This document shows positions 53,812 to 62,968 of a DNA stretch of 64,000 nt, piece after piece. The notes below the pieces were generated by a model. The model had not been told where the DNA came from and ran no database searches. It saw nothing but the letters and a program-made list of their open reading frames with translations. Origin of the DNA: DATAAP01 sp041690495 (GTDB taxonomy: Bacteria; Pseudomonadota; Alphaproteobacteria; CACIAM-22H2); contig JAWLHE010000001.1 of the NCBI GenBank assembly GCA_041690495.1, forward strand, positions 248,001-312,000, written 5' to 3'. The stretch's first letter is position 1, and each line of letters begins with the position of its first letter. The position numbers and the translations under genes are program-made.

Positions 53812-54936
53812 ATGAAGATCAGGGCCGCCGTGCTGCGGGAGATGGGTGCGCCCGCGCCCTATGCGAAATCGAAGCCGCTGTCGATCGAGGAGGTCGAGCT
53901 CGACCCGCCTGGCCCCGGCGAGGTGCTGGTCAAGGTCGCCGCGGCGGGCCTGTGCCATTCCGATCTCTCGGTCATCAACGGCGACCGGCCGCGCGTCATG
54001 CCGATGGTGCTCGGCCACGAGGCCGCCGGCATCATCGAGGAACTCGGGCCGGGCGTGGACGACCTCAAGGAAGGCGACCATGTCGGCATGGTATTCGTGC
54101 CGAGCTGCGGCCACTGCCTGCCGTGCATGGAGGGACGGCCGGCGCTGTGCGAGCCGGGGGCGGCCGCCAACGTGAAGGGCGACCTGCTCGGCGGCGGCAA
54201 GCGGCTGCGCCGCAACGGCGAGGTGCTCAACCATCATATGGGAATCTCCTGTTTTGCCGATTACGCGACGGTGTCGCGCCGCTCGCTCGTGAAGATCGAC
54301 CCGGAGGTGCCGCTCGACGAGGCGGCGATGTTCGGCTGCGCGGTGCTGACCGGCGTCGGCGCCGTGCTCAACACGGCGGCCGTTCGCCCCGGACAGACGG
54401 TCGCGGTGGTCGGCCTGGGCGGGGTTGGACTCACCTCGCTGCTCGGTGCGCTGGTCGCTGGCGCCCGCGCCGTGGTCGCGGTCGATCTCAGCGAGCAGAA
54501 GCTCGGCCTGGCGCGCCAGCTCGGCGCGACGCACGCCTTCAACGCGGGCGATCCCGACTGCGTCGAGAAGGTGCGCGAAGCGACCGGCGGCGGCGTCGAT
54601 GTCGCGGTCGAGATGGCCGGGTCGGTCAAGGCTCTCGAAACCGCCTACAGGATCACGCGGCGCGGCGGCCAGACCGTGACGGCCGGCCTGCCCAACCACG
54701 CCCACACCATGGCTCTGTCGCCGGTCAGCCTGGTCGGGGAGGAGCGCACGCTCAAAGGCAGCTATGTCGGCTCCTGCGTGCCGCTGCGCGACCTGCCGCG
54801 CTATATCGCCCTCTATCGCCAGGGCAAGCTCCCGGTCGACCGCCTGCTCAGCGACCGGCTCAGGCTCGACGACATCAACGAAGGCTTCGACCGCCTCGCC
54901 GAGGGCAAGGCGGTGCGTCAGGTGGTGGTGTTCTGA
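53812..54936 (+). CDS. Zinc-dependent alcohol dehydrogenase
   Basis: 374-residue medium-chain dehydrogenase. Catalytic zinc site 'GLCHSD' and 'GHEAAG'; structural zinc cysteines in 'CGHCLPCMEGRPALC'; NAD-binding 'VVGLGGVGLTSL'. It is most like class III/aryl-alcohol type enzymes without the glutathione-specific features being certain. GGAGGA lies before the ATG. Probably part of, or next to, the TRAP operon, and could feed the aldehyde dehydrogenase at 48249. Confidence 0.92.
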   Translation: MKIRAAVLREMGAPAPYAKSKPLSIEEVELDPPGPGEVLVKVAAAGLCHSDLSVINGDRPRVMPMVLGHEAAGIIEELGPGVDDLKEGDHVGMVFVPSCGHCLPCMEGRPALCEPGAAANVKGDLLGGGKRLRRNGEVLNHHMGISCFADYATVSRRSLVKIDPEVPLDEAAMFGCAVLTGVGAVLNTAAVRPGQTVAVVGLGGVGLTSLLGALVAGARAVVAVDLSEQKLGLARQLGATHAFNAGDPDCVEKVREATGGGVDVAVEMAGSVKALETAYRITRRGGQTVTAGLPNHAHTMALSPVSLVGEERTLKGSYVGSCVPLRDLPRYIALYRQGKLPVDRLLSDRLRLDDINEGFDRLAEGKAVRQVVVF

Positions 54937-54979
54937 ACGCGCTCGTGCTGCCGCCGCTGCCGCGCGGCGCGGCGACGGA

Positions 54980-55975
54980 TCACCGGAGCTCCACCTGCGT
55001 CCGGTCGCTGACCGCCAGTTCGCCGTCTTCGGTCTTGCGCGTGACGACGATCTCGCCGGTGTAGATGCCGGGCGGCCATTCGCCGGGTGTCCGCTTGCCG
55101 GCGTATTCGAAGCGGCGGATCTGACGCCGGTCGAGGGTGCGCGTGTGCTCGTTCACCACTTTTCCGTCCGGCCCGACGATACGGAGCACGAGCCGGTCGC
55201 CCGAATTGACGCCGAAGATGTCTGCCCACAGCACGATGGCCGGCGCCTTCGTCGACGCCGCCGGGCTGTGGTCGCCTTCGCGGACGCGGTCCGGGTCGGG
55301 CGGCCCGCCGCTGAACCCCGCGTTGTAGATCGCGACCGGCCGGTAGGCGAGGGCGGCCGCGGCCTCGGCGTCCCACAGGGCATCGGCGCCGGCGCCGCAT
55401 GAGGCGGGCGATGCGCCGCCAAGGAACGGATCGAGCTTCTTCCCCTCGCGCCGCACGGTCAGATGCAGATGGGGGAATTCGGTATGGCCGGACAGCCCGA
55501 CCAGCCCGAGCGGCTGTCCCCGCTCGACGCGCTGGCCCGAGCGCACCGCGATGCTGCCGCGCCGCATGTGGCAGTACTGCGTCTCCCAGCCGCCGTCGTG
55601 GGCGACCACCACGCCGTTGCCGCACTCGCGGCCCTGCACCGCATCGGCGCCCGCCGCCAGCCCGGTATCCGGCATGCCGTCGCGCATTCCCCTGACCGTG
55701 CCGGGCGCCGCAACGACGACCGTAACGCCTTCCGCCATTGCCGCCTTGTCGCGAATGGCGAAGTCGGTGCCGTCATGACCGTCATAGCCGAGCGCACCGC
55801 AGCGATAGTCGCGCACGCCCGGGCCGGAATCGTGATCGAAGTAGTTCACGATCCAGCAGGTCTTGCCGGGCTCGCAGGCTACCGGACTGCCGAGCTGAAG
55901 ATCCTGTGCGCGAACCGCACCGGGCAAGGCGGCAAGCGCCGCGAAGGCGGCGGCAAGAAGGAAGAAGAATCGCAT
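54980..55975 (-). CDS. M23-family metallopeptidase (exported)
   Basis: 331 residues. Signal peptide 'LLAAAFAALAALPGAVRAQ'. The LytM/M23 domain has zinc ligands in 'GHDGTDFAI' (H and D) and in 'HTEFPHLHLTV' (HxH). The usual catalytic His is in 'WETQYCHMRRGS'. The C-terminal 110 residues form a beta-rich domain without a known name. It cleaves or binds peptidoglycan cross-bridges in the periplasm. Convergent with the alcohol dehydrogenase gene. Confidence 0.9.
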   Translation of the reverse strand: MRFFFLLAAAFAALAALPGAVRAQDLQLGSPVACEPGKTCWIVNYFDHDSGPGVRDYRCGALGYDGHDGTDFAIRDKAAMAEGVTVVVAAPGTVRGMRDGMPDTGLAAGADAVQGRECGNGVVVAHDGGWETQYCHMRRGSIAVRSGQRVERGQPLGLVGLSGHTEFPHLHLTVRREGKKLDPFLGGASPASCGAGADALWDAEAAAALAYRPVAIYNAGFSGGPPDPDRVREGDHSPAASTKAPAIVLWADIFGVNSGDRLVLRIVGPDGKVVNEHTRTLDRRQIRRFEYAGKRTPGEWPPGIYTGEIVVTRKTEDGELAVSDRTQVELR

Positions 55976-56010
55976 GCGCAAGTAAACGCCCCGCGTGTCG
56001 ATCGGGCAAA

Positions 56011-56042
56011 GAAAAGCCCCGGAGACGGGCGTCTCCGGGGCT
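56011..56042 (-). terminator. Terminator after the Bax-inhibitor-1 gene
   Basis: Minus strand: perfect 13-bp stem AGCCCCGGAGACG/CGTCTCCGGGGCT with a 2-nt loop (56015-56042), followed by TTTC. It lies 22 bp after the stop at 56065. Confidence 0.85.
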
Positions 56043-56064
56043 GGTTCGGTCCGGTCCGCTGCCG

Positions 56065-56781
56065 CTATTCGCGACGCTGGCCGAGCAGGTTCATCAGCAT
56101 GATGAAGAGGTTGATGAAATCGAGGTAGAGCGCCAGCGAGCCCATCAGGGCCTTCTTGCCCATCGTGTCGCTGTCGTCGGTCTCGACATAGATCTCCTTG
56201 ATGCGCTGCGTGTCGTAGGCGGTCAGGCCGACGAACACGACCACGCCGATCACCGAGATCGCGAAATGCAGCGCCGAGCTCTGCATGAACAGGTTGACCA
56301 GTCCGGCGAGGATGATGCCGATCAGGCCCATGAACAGGAACGACCCGAACTTGGACAGGTCGGTCTTGGTCGTGTAGCCGTACAGGCTCATCGCGCCGAA
56401 TGTGCCGGCGGTGATGAAGAACACGCGCGCAATGCTCGCCCCGGTGAAGACCAGGAAGATCGACGCGAGCGATGCGCCCATCACTACCGAGAATGCCCAG
56501 AACACCGCCTGCGCGGCCCCGAACGAGAGCCGGTTGATGCCGAAGCTCAGCACCATCACGAAGCCGAGCGGCGCGAGCATCACGACCCACTGCAGCGGTG
56601 TGCCGAAAATGGCCTGGACCAGCGCCGGCGTGTTGGCGACTGCGTAAGCGACGATGCCGGTCAGTGCCAGGCCAGAGGCCATGTAGTTGTAGACGCGCAG
56701 CATGTACTCGCGCAGGCCGGCGTCGATCGCGACGCCGGTGGCGGCCGTGCGGCCCAGATAATTCCGTTCGATCTCAGCCAT
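56065..56781 (-). CDS. Bax inhibitor-1/YccA family membrane protein
   Basis: 238 residues with seven hydrophobic segments, including 'WVVMLAPLGFVMVLSFG' and 'FFITAGTFGAMSLYGYTTKT'. 'VVFVGLTAYDTQRIKEI' with the conserved Asp, and a final 'LYLDFINLFIMLMNLLG', match the BI-1/TMBIM family, thought to be pH-sensitive calcium leak channels or regulators of membrane proteases. Own terminator; stands alone. Confidence 0.92.
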   Translation of the reverse strand: MAEIERNYLGRTAATGVAIDAGLREYMLRVYNYMASGLALTGIVAYAVANTPALVQAIFGTPLQWVVMLAPLGFVMVLSFGINRLSFGAAQAVFWAFSVVMGASLASIFLVFTGASIARVFFITAGTFGAMSLYGYTTKTDLSKFGSFLFMGLIGIILAGLVNLFMQSSALHFAISVIGVVVFVGLTAYDTQRIKEIYVETDDSDTMGKKALMGSLALYLDFINLFIMLMNLLGQRRE

Positions 56782-56933
56782 TTCGTTCAGCTCCCCTGTA
56801 TGGAGATTCAGACTAGGATGATATGGGAAACCGCCCGGCCCGTTCAATAGGTATACACCGCAGCGATCGACGGAAAGTCTTTGAAATTTCGGCAGGTTTT
56901 CTGCCCGATCCGATACCGGCGGGGCCCCGGCGG

Positions 56934-59453
56934 TCAGGCATGACGCAGCAGCGGGGCTGCCTTCTGGCCGAGCGCACGCCATGTTCCGGCCAGGCCGAGC
57001 GCCATTACCGCCACGACCGCCGTCCCGATCGTAGCCAGCACAGGCCCGGTCATGAGCTGGAATTCGACGCGCATATAATGGGTTAGCAGAATATAGCTGG
57101 ACAGGCTGCCGGCCGCGACGGCGACCGCCGATGCGGCAAGGCCGAGCAGCCCGAATTCGATCAGGAAGGCCGTGAGGATCTCGCGCCGCGTGGCGCCGAG
57201 CACTTTGAGCACGACGGCCTCGTAGATGCGGCGGCGGTGGCTCGCCGCCAGCGCCCCGGCCAGGACCAGGCCGCCGGCGAGCAGGGCGATCGCGGCGGTA
57301 CTGCGCGCCGCCACGGCGATGCTGTCGAGCGTCTCCTCGACGGTGGCAAGCGCCGCCTTGACGCGGATCGTCGAGACATTGGCAAACCGCTCGCTGACGG
57401 CTTTCTCGATGGCGTCCTCCGCCGTCTCCGCCACGCGCGCGGTCGCGATGAAGGTATGCGGGGCGGATTCGAGCATCCCCGGCGAGAAGACCAGGACGAA
57501 ATTGATGCCAAGGCTGGTCCAGTCGATCGCGCGCAGATTGGCGATGCGCGCATCGACGTCGCGGCCGAGCACGTTGACTGTCAGCATGTCGCCGATCTCG
57601 AGGCCCATGCCGCGCGCGATCTGCACATCCATCGACACCAGCGGCTCGCCGCGGTAGTCGGCCGGCCACCACTCACCCGCGACGAGCCGCGTGCCGGGCG
57701 GCGGCGTCGCGGCATAGGTCAAGCCGCGGTCGCTGCCGGTCGTCCATCTCGCTTCCGGCGCGATCTGGGCCTTCTCGACCGGCACGCCGGCAATGCGCAT
57801 GATGCGGCCGCGCAGCGCCGGCACCTTTTCGACGTGCTCGACGCCGGGTGCGGCGCGCAGCAGCGCTTCGAACGGCGCGATCTGATCCGGCTGGATGTCG
57901 ATGAAGAAGAACGACGGGGCCACCGCCGGGATCTGCTCGCGCAAGGTGCGCATGAAGTTGCCCTGCGTCTCGGCAATCACCACCATCACCGTCAGGCCTA
58001 GCCCGAGCGAGAGAATCACGCTGGGTGCGGGACTGCCGGGGCGATGCATGTTGGCCAGCGCCAGCCGCAGCCCGGGATACCGGATGTGGCTGACGCGCTG
58101 GGCGATCCAGCCCACCAGGCCGCCGGCCGCATAGAATAGCGCGAACGTGGCGGCGGCGCCGACGACGAAGCCGGCAGCGAGCGTGCGGTCGATCGACGTT
58201 GCGATTGCCAGGGCGGCGAGCGCCAGCACCGCCGCCGCGGTCGCGGCGATGGCGCTCCGTCGCGGCCAGCGGCGCACCGGCGCCACGAGATCGCGGAACA
58301 GCGCCGCGGCCGGAATCTCTCTCGCGCGCGCCACCGGCCAGAGCGCGAAGGCGAGCGTGGTGAGATAGCCGAAGGCTGCTGCAATCAGCAGCGGCCCGGC
58401 ATAGGGGCCGCCCCGTGCCGCGACCGGCAACGAGTCGGCGATGAGCGGCCCGATCGCCACAGGCGCAAGCGCGCCGATCGCGAGCCCGACCGCGATCGCC
58501 AGGGATGCCAGCGCCAGAACCTGGATCAGGTAGACGCGCATGACGAGGCGGCCGGGAGCGCCGAGGCACTTGAGCACGGCAATGGTCTGGGTCTTGCCTT
58601 CGAGATAGCCGCGTACGGCATTGGCGACGCCAACGCCGCCGACCAGCAGTGCCGACAGGCCGACCAGGGTCAGGAACATCGCGATGCGGTCAATCCAGCG
58701 CTGTACGCCCGGGGTGGCCTCGCTCAGGCCCCGAATGCGCCAGCCCGCATCCGGGAAGCTCGTCTTGACGGATTCGGTCCACGCGGCGGCGCCGGCCGGA
58801 TTGTCGAGCAGAACGCGGTATTTGTAGCGCACCAGGCTGCCGGGCTGGAGGAGTCCGGTGTCCGGCAGTGCATCGAGCGCGATCATGATGCGCGGGCCGA
58901 GCGTGAAGACATTGGCTGTGCGGTCGGGCTCGCGCTCCAGGATCGCGCGGACTGCGAATGTCGCGTCGCCCACCGCGAATTCGTCGCCGGGCGAGAGCCC
59001 GAGCCGGGTCAGCGCCGCGCGCTCGACGGCCGCCCCCCACACGCCATCGCGGCGCGCGAGCGCCTCGCCCAGCGCCCCGCCCTGTGCGAGCCGGACCTCG
59101 CCGAGGAGCGGGTAGGCCGGGTCGATCGACTTCAGCTCGATCAGGGCGCGTGCGTTTTCGGTTCGCGCCATCGCGCGCATCTCGGCGATCGTCGACACCG
59201 CGCCGCCGCCGCGCATGAACTCGATCTGCTCCGGCGTGGCCGCGCGATGCGTGAACGAAAGCTCGACGTCACCGCCGAGCAGCACGCGCGCGTCCTCCTG
59301 CAATGCGCGGGTGATGCCCGCGGCGAACGACCCGACGCCGGCGATCGCCGCGACTCCCAGAATCAGGCAGGCGAGAAAGACGCGAAATCCCTTCAGCCCG
59401 CCGCGCAGCTCGCGGCGTGCGAGACGGAGGGCGAGGGGAAGGTCGCTCATCAC
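56934..59453 (-). CDS. ABC transporter permease, FtsX family (YbbP type)
   Basis: 839-residue permease with ten hydrophobic segments. The N-terminus 'LPLALRLARRELRGGLKGFR' is typical of YbbP. There are two FtsX modules, each with a large periplasmic domain (about 45-250 and 500-690). It partners the ATPase at 59450, whose stop overlaps its start (ATGA). With tesA alongside this is the conserved ybbA-ybbP-tesA group, predicted to move lipophilic molecules out of the inner membrane. Confidence 0.9.
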   Translation of the reverse strand: MMSDLPLALRLARRELRGGLKGFRVFLACLILGVAAIAGVGSFAAGITRALQEDARVLLGGDVELSFTHRAATPEQIEFMRGGGAVSTIAEMRAMARTENARALIELKSIDPAYPLLGEVRLAQGGALGEALARRDGVWGAAVERAALTRLGLSPGDEFAVGDATFAVRAILEREPDRTANVFTLGPRIMIALDALPDTGLLQPGSLVRYKYRVLLDNPAGAAAWTESVKTSFPDAGWRIRGLSEATPGVQRWIDRIAMFLTLVGLSALLVGGVGVANAVRGYLEGKTQTIAVLKCLGAPGRLVMRVYLIQVLALASLAIAVGLAIGALAPVAIGPLIADSLPVAARGGPYAGPLLIAAAFGYLTTLAFALWPVARAREIPAAALFRDLVAPVRRWPRRSAIAATAAAVLALAALAIATSIDRTLAAGFVVGAAATFALFYAAGGLVGWIAQRVSHIRYPGLRLALANMHRPGSPAPSVILSLGLGLTVMVVIAETQGNFMRTLREQIPAVAPSFFFIDIQPDQIAPFEALLRAAPGVEHVEKVPALRGRIMRIAGVPVEKAQIAPEARWTTGSDRGLTYAATPPPGTRLVAGEWWPADYRGEPLVSMDVQIARGMGLEIGDMLTVNVLGRDVDARIANLRAIDWTSLGINFVLVFSPGMLESAPHTFIATARVAETAEDAIEKAVSERFANVSTIRVKAALATVEETLDSIAVAARSTAAIALLAGGLVLAGALAASHRRRIYEAVVLKVLGATRREILTAFLIEFGLLGLAASAVAVAAGSLSSYILLTHYMRVEFQLMTGPVLATIGTAVVAVMALGLAGTWRALGQKAAPLLRHA

Positions 59454-60166
59454 GCCCGCTGCACGCTCGGCGGGTGCAGCACCGTGTCGGGCTGGATGCG
59501 TCCGTCGAGCATGCGCACGATGCGGTCGCAGCGCGCCGCGAGCTCGTTGTCATGGGTGATGAGCAGGAGCGTTGCGTCGCGCTTGCGCCGCAGCTCGAAC
59601 ATCAGATCGATGATGGCGCTGCCGGTTGCGGCGTCGAGATTGCCGGTCGGCTCGTCCGCCAGCAGCAGCGCGGGCTCGGCTGCGCAGGCACGCGCCAGCG
59701 CCACGCGCTGTTGCTCGCCGCCGGAAAGCTGGCCGGGATAATGGCCGATGCGCCCGCCGAGCCCGACGGCCTTGAGACCTTCGCGCGCCCGATCGAAGGC
59801 GTCGCGATCGCCCGCGAATTCCAGCGGCACCGCGACATTCTCCAGCGCCGTCATGGTCGCGATCAGATGGAATGCCTGAAACACGATGCCGACGTTGCGG
59901 CGCCGGAACAGCGCCAGGCCGTCCTCGTCCAATGCCGAGAGATCTTCCCCGGCGACCCGCACGCGCCCGCCGGTCGGCCGCTCCAGGCCGGCAACGATCA
60001 TCATCATCGTCGATTTGCCGGACCCGGACGGGCCGACCACCGCCACCGTCTCGCCGCGCGCGACGCGCAGATCGACGCCGCGCAGGATGTTGACCTCGCC
60101 CGCGGCGCTCGCCAGTTTCAGGTGGACGTCGTCGAGTTCGACAACAGGAAGGTCCGGTTTGCTCAT
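59450..60166 (-). CDS. ybbA: ABC transporter ATPase, YbbA type (LolD/MacB-like)
   Basis: 238 residues. Walker A GPSGSGKS, 'VGIVFQAFHLIATMTALENV', signature LSGGEQQR, Walker B 'LLLADEPTGNLD' and H-loop 'ITHDNELAARCDR' identify the lipoprotein/FtsX-coupled class. ATG 60166. The divergent tesA gene begins some 40 bp away if the GTG at 60207 is its start. Confidence 0.92.
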   Translation of the reverse strand: MSKPDLPVVELDDVHLKLASAAGEVNILRGVDLRVARGETVAVVGPSGSGKSTMMMIVAGLERPTGGRVRVAGEDLSALDEDGLALFRRRNVGIVFQAFHLIATMTALENVAVPLEFAGDRDAFDRAREGLKAVGLGGRIGHYPGQLSGGEQQRVALARACAAEPALLLADEPTGNLDAATGSAIIDLMFELRRKRDATLLLITHDNELAARCDRIVRMLDGRIQPDTVLHPPSVQRA

Positions 60167-60206
60167 GCAGATGCTTGCGCTTCGTTTTTCAGGGGCGGTC
60201 GGTCGC

Positions 60207-60893
60207 GTGTTCCGGTGCGGCGCGCGACCGGCAAGGCATGCGGGGCAGGCGAGCCCATTCGGGGGATATGGCCGCCGCACGGCGATTGTCAACGTCCTGG
60301 CCGCGCTGATGCTTTGTGCCAGCGCGGCATCGGCGCAGCAGCCGGTGCGCCTTCTCGTGCTCGGCGACAGCCTTGCCGCGGGCTACGGGCTGCCCCGGAA
60401 CCAGGCATTTCCGGCGCGGCTCGAGGCCGCATTGCGCGCACAGGGCATGAACGTGACGGTGATCGACGCCGGCGTGTCGGGCGATACCAGTGCAGGCGGC
60501 CTGGCCCGCCTCGAGTGGGCGCTGGGCAGCCCGCCGCCCGATTTCGCCATCGTCGAGCTGGGCGCCAATGACGGCCTGCGCGGCCTGTCGCCGGCGGCAA
60601 TGGAAGCCAATCTCGATGCGATCCTCGGCCGACTGAAGGCCCGCAACATTCCGGTGCTTCTGGCCGGGATGCGCGCCCCGCCCAATCTCGGTCGCGACTA
60701 CGCCAGCGAATACGAGCCGGTGTTCGAGCGGCTGGCGCGAAAATACGGGGCCGTCCACTATCCGTTTTTTCTCGACGGAGTCGCCGCCGATCCGTCCCTC
60801 AACCAGGGCGACGGGCTTCACCCCAATGCGCGCGGTGTCGACGTGATCGTCGAGCGCATCCTGCCCTATGTGAACAAGCTGATCGGATCCTAA
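60207..60893 (+). CDS. tesA: GDSL/SGNH esterase, TesA-like
   Basis: Periplasmic esterase/lysophospholipase of 228 residues. Signal segment 'AIVNVLAALMLCASAASAQ'. Block I 'LGDSLAAGYGL' (Ser nucleophile), block III 'GANDGLRG' and block V 'DGLHPNARG' (Asp-His). GTG 60207 has AGGGGCGG upstream and leaves room for the divergent ybbA start. ATGs at 60165 and 60171 overlap the ybbA start codon and are less likely. Neighbour of ybbAP, as in many proteobacteria. Confidence 0.88.
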   Translation: MFRCGARPARHAGQASPFGGYGRRTAIVNVLAALMLCASAASAQQPVRLLVLGDSLAAGYGLPRNQAFPARLEAALRAQGMNVTVIDAGVSGDTSAGGLARLEWALGSPPPDFAIVELGANDGLRGLSPAAMEANLDAILGRLKARNIPVLLAGMRAPPNLGRDYASEYEPVFERLARKYGAVHYPFFLDGVAADPSLNQGDGLHPNARGVDVIVERILPYVNKLIGS

Positions 60894-60915
60894 GAACGAT
60901 CCGCTCCAAAGCAAA

Positions 60916-60940
60916 CGGCGGCGCGAAATTCGCGCCGCCG
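60916..60940. terminator. Bidirectional hairpin terminator between tesA and the RRM gene
   Basis: Stem CGGCGGCGCG/CGCGCCGCCG with loop AAATT, between the convergent genes ending at 60893 and 60967. Short T-rich runs on the minus-strand side (GTTTGCTTT) make it a better terminator for the RRM gene. Confidence 0.7.
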
Positions 60941-60966
60941 TCGCTTGTCAGACTGCCCTAATGGCC

Positions 60967-61317
60967 TTAGTAGCGCGGGCCGCGGTCGAACCGTCCGCCG
61001 CCGCCGCCACCACCGGGGCCGCGCGGGCCGCGACCGAAGCCGCCGCCGCCGCCGCCACCGCCACCGGGCGAACGCTCGCGGGCCTCGTTGACCGTCAGCG
61101 AACGGCCTTCGATCGGCTTGCCGTTCAGCTCGGCGATCGCCTTGTCCGCCGCGTCGGCCGTGGCGAACTCGACGAAGCCGAAGCCGCGCGAGCGGTTGGT
61201 TACCCGGTCCATCACGACCTGCGCCGAGGTGACCGCGCCATACGCCCCGAACAAATCCTGAAGATTTGCCGAGGTGTACGAGAACGGCAGATTGCCGACG
61301 TAGAGTCTCTTACTCAT
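60967..61317 (-). CDS. Glycine-rich RRM RNA-binding protein
   Basis: 116 residues. One RNA-recognition motif with RNP2 'LYVGNLPF' (5-12) and RNP1 'RGFGFVEF' (44-51), followed by a Gly/Arg/Phe tail. Such proteins bind single-stranded RNA and are often cold-induced in alphaproteobacteria and cyanobacteria. AGAGGAA precedes the ATG. The likely promoter is about 360 bp upstream, which gives a long leader. RhlE is encoded in the same window but not linked. Confidence 0.93.
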   Translation of the reverse strand: MSKRLYVGNLPFSYTSANLQDLFGAYGAVTSAQVVMDRVTNRSRGFGFVEFATADAADKAIAELNGKPIEGRSLTVNEARERSPGGGGGGGGGFGRGPRGPGGGGGGGRFDRGPRY

Positions 61318-61704
61318 TCAATGTTCCTCTTTCCAAGCAGCCGTCTTGCAGACGGCGATCCCAACATTGTCCGTCGAGTACGACAGCTGACGCGCCGCGA
61401 ATCGACAGACGCCCGCTCACCGACGCTCTCTGGAGCGACGGCGCCTGGCCCGACCGAATTTTCACGAAAGCACCGACCATTCGACCCGAAGGCACCGAGA
61501 CACTGCCCTGCATGCGTCTCAACGCCGGACTGCCAGCAAACGATCCGGTAGAGCTGGCGATTACCGACCAAACAAGGAGACACGTTCGCGTCGGACCTTA
61601 TTTGGTTCTGCTGACGCTTACCGCAACAGGCTCAGCCTGCGGACCACTCGGTCCTCCAGCCTCATCGGCCCTTCGTTTATAATCGTTGGCCGACACCTTG
61701 CCAA
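61318..61704 (-). promoter_or_regulatory. Promoter and long 5' leader of the RRM gene
   Basis: On the minus strand TTGGCA (61699-61704) and TATAAA (61676-61681) are 17 bp apart, close to sigma-70 consensus. Transcription from there leaves about 350 nt of untranslated leader. A hairpin GCCGTCT/AGACGGC with loop TGC (61340-61356) stands just before the ribosome-binding site. No other gene is seen in the stretch. Confidence 0.5.
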
Positions 61705-61781
61705 GACGGTTTCCCGGAGCGCGATCGGTCCGCCTTGGCTATGGTAAATCCTCCATTTACGTTGGCACGTACAGGTCCGGC

Positions 61782-62924
61782 ATGGACGTCGCCTCCGCAA
61801 CGAAGCCGCAATTCGCCACCGGGCATGCGCGTGGCCGGCAAGGCGCCGCATGGGGCCCGCTCGCCTATGACTGCGTGGCCCAGCTTGGCGACCTGGCCGG
61901 TACGGCAAGCCTTGGCTTCCTCTACGTGACGGACGCGCTGACGGCCGATCTTCCGGGGATCGTCGCTTTCCTCAAACGCACCACAGCAATCGCCGACTGG
62001 GTGGGCAGCATCGGCATCGGCATCGTTGCCGGATCGCACGAGTATTTCGACGAGCCGGCAATTGCGCTGCTCGCGGCCCGGCTGCCGCCCGGCGGACATC
62101 GCCTGATTCCCGGCGAGTCCGGCGATCCGGGAGAGCGGCGCGAGGTCGCCGACTGGGCGGCGCGCTTCAGCCCGCCGCTCGGCATAGTTCATGCCGATCC
62201 GCGTATGACCGATCTGCCGGGCGCGATCGAGGCGCTGGCGCGCGACACCGCCTCGTTTCTGGTCGGCGGCCTTACCTCCTCGCGCGCCGCCATGGACCAG
62301 GTCGCCGGCCGCGTCGTCCACGGCGGGGTGTCGGGCGTGCTGCTGGCGCCCGGCCTCACCGTCATGACCGGGCTGACGCAAGGCTGCTCGCCGATCGGCC
62401 CCGTGCGGACCATCACTGCCGGCCGGCAGAACGTGGTGTTCGAGATAGACGGCCGCCCGGCGCTCGACGTGTTCAAGGAAGAGGTCGGAGAGATCCTGGC
62501 GCGCCGGCTGGAGCGGGCGGGCGGCTACATTCACGTTGCGTTTCCGGTGGCCGGTTCGGACACCGGCGATTATGTCGTGCGCAATCTGATCGGCATCGAT
62601 CCGGCGCGCGGCTGGATCGCGGTCGGCGGGGAGATCGCTGTCGGCGCACCGATGCTGTTCGTGCGACGCGACCGCGACGCGGCGGAACGCGACCTGGTGC
62701 GCATGCTGGCCGGTCTGCGCCGCCGCATGTCGGCGCCGCCGCGCGCCGGACTCTATTTTTCATGCATCGCCCGCGGCCGCAATCTGTTCGGGCCCGACTC
62801 GGCGGAGCTGGCGATCGTCCGCCGCGAGCTCGGCGACTTTCCGCTCGCAGGCATGTTCTGCAACGGCGAGATTTCCCGCGACCGGGTTTACGGCTATACG
62901 GGTGTGCTTGCCCTTTTCGCCTGA
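61782..62924 (+). CDS. FIST-domain sensory protein
   Basis: 380 residues with FIST N (about 10-200) and FIST C (about 215-365) domains: 'LTADLPGIVAFLKRTTAIA', 'LVGGLTSSRAAMDQVAG', 'GVLLAPGLTVMTGLTQGCSP', and the C-terminal 'AGLYFSCIARGRNLFG' with 'LGDFPLAGMFCNGEI'. FIST domains bind small ligands, possibly amino acids, in signalling. There is no output domain and no adjacent kinase. ATG 61782 is preferred; the frame is open from 61686. Confidence 0.85.
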   Translation: MDVASATKPQFATGHARGRQGAAWGPLAYDCVAQLGDLAGTASLGFLYVTDALTADLPGIVAFLKRTTAIADWVGSIGIGIVAGSHEYFDEPAIALLAARLPPGGHRLIPGESGDPGERREVADWAARFSPPLGIVHADPRMTDLPGAIEALARDTASFLVGGLTSSRAAMDQVAGRVVHGGVSGVLLAPGLTVMTGLTQGCSPIGPVRTITAGRQNVVFEIDGRPALDVFKEEVGEILARRLERAGGYIHVAFPVAGSDTGDYVVRNLIGIDPARGWIAVGGEIAVGAPMLFVRRDRDAAERDLVRMLAGLRRRMSAPPRAGLYFSCIARGRNLFGPDSAELAIVRRELGDFPLAGMFCNGEISRDRVYGYTGVLALFA

Positions 62925-62968
62925 TCCGTCCTTCTCTTTTCCTGTTTCCAAGAACCCGGGTTGATTCC

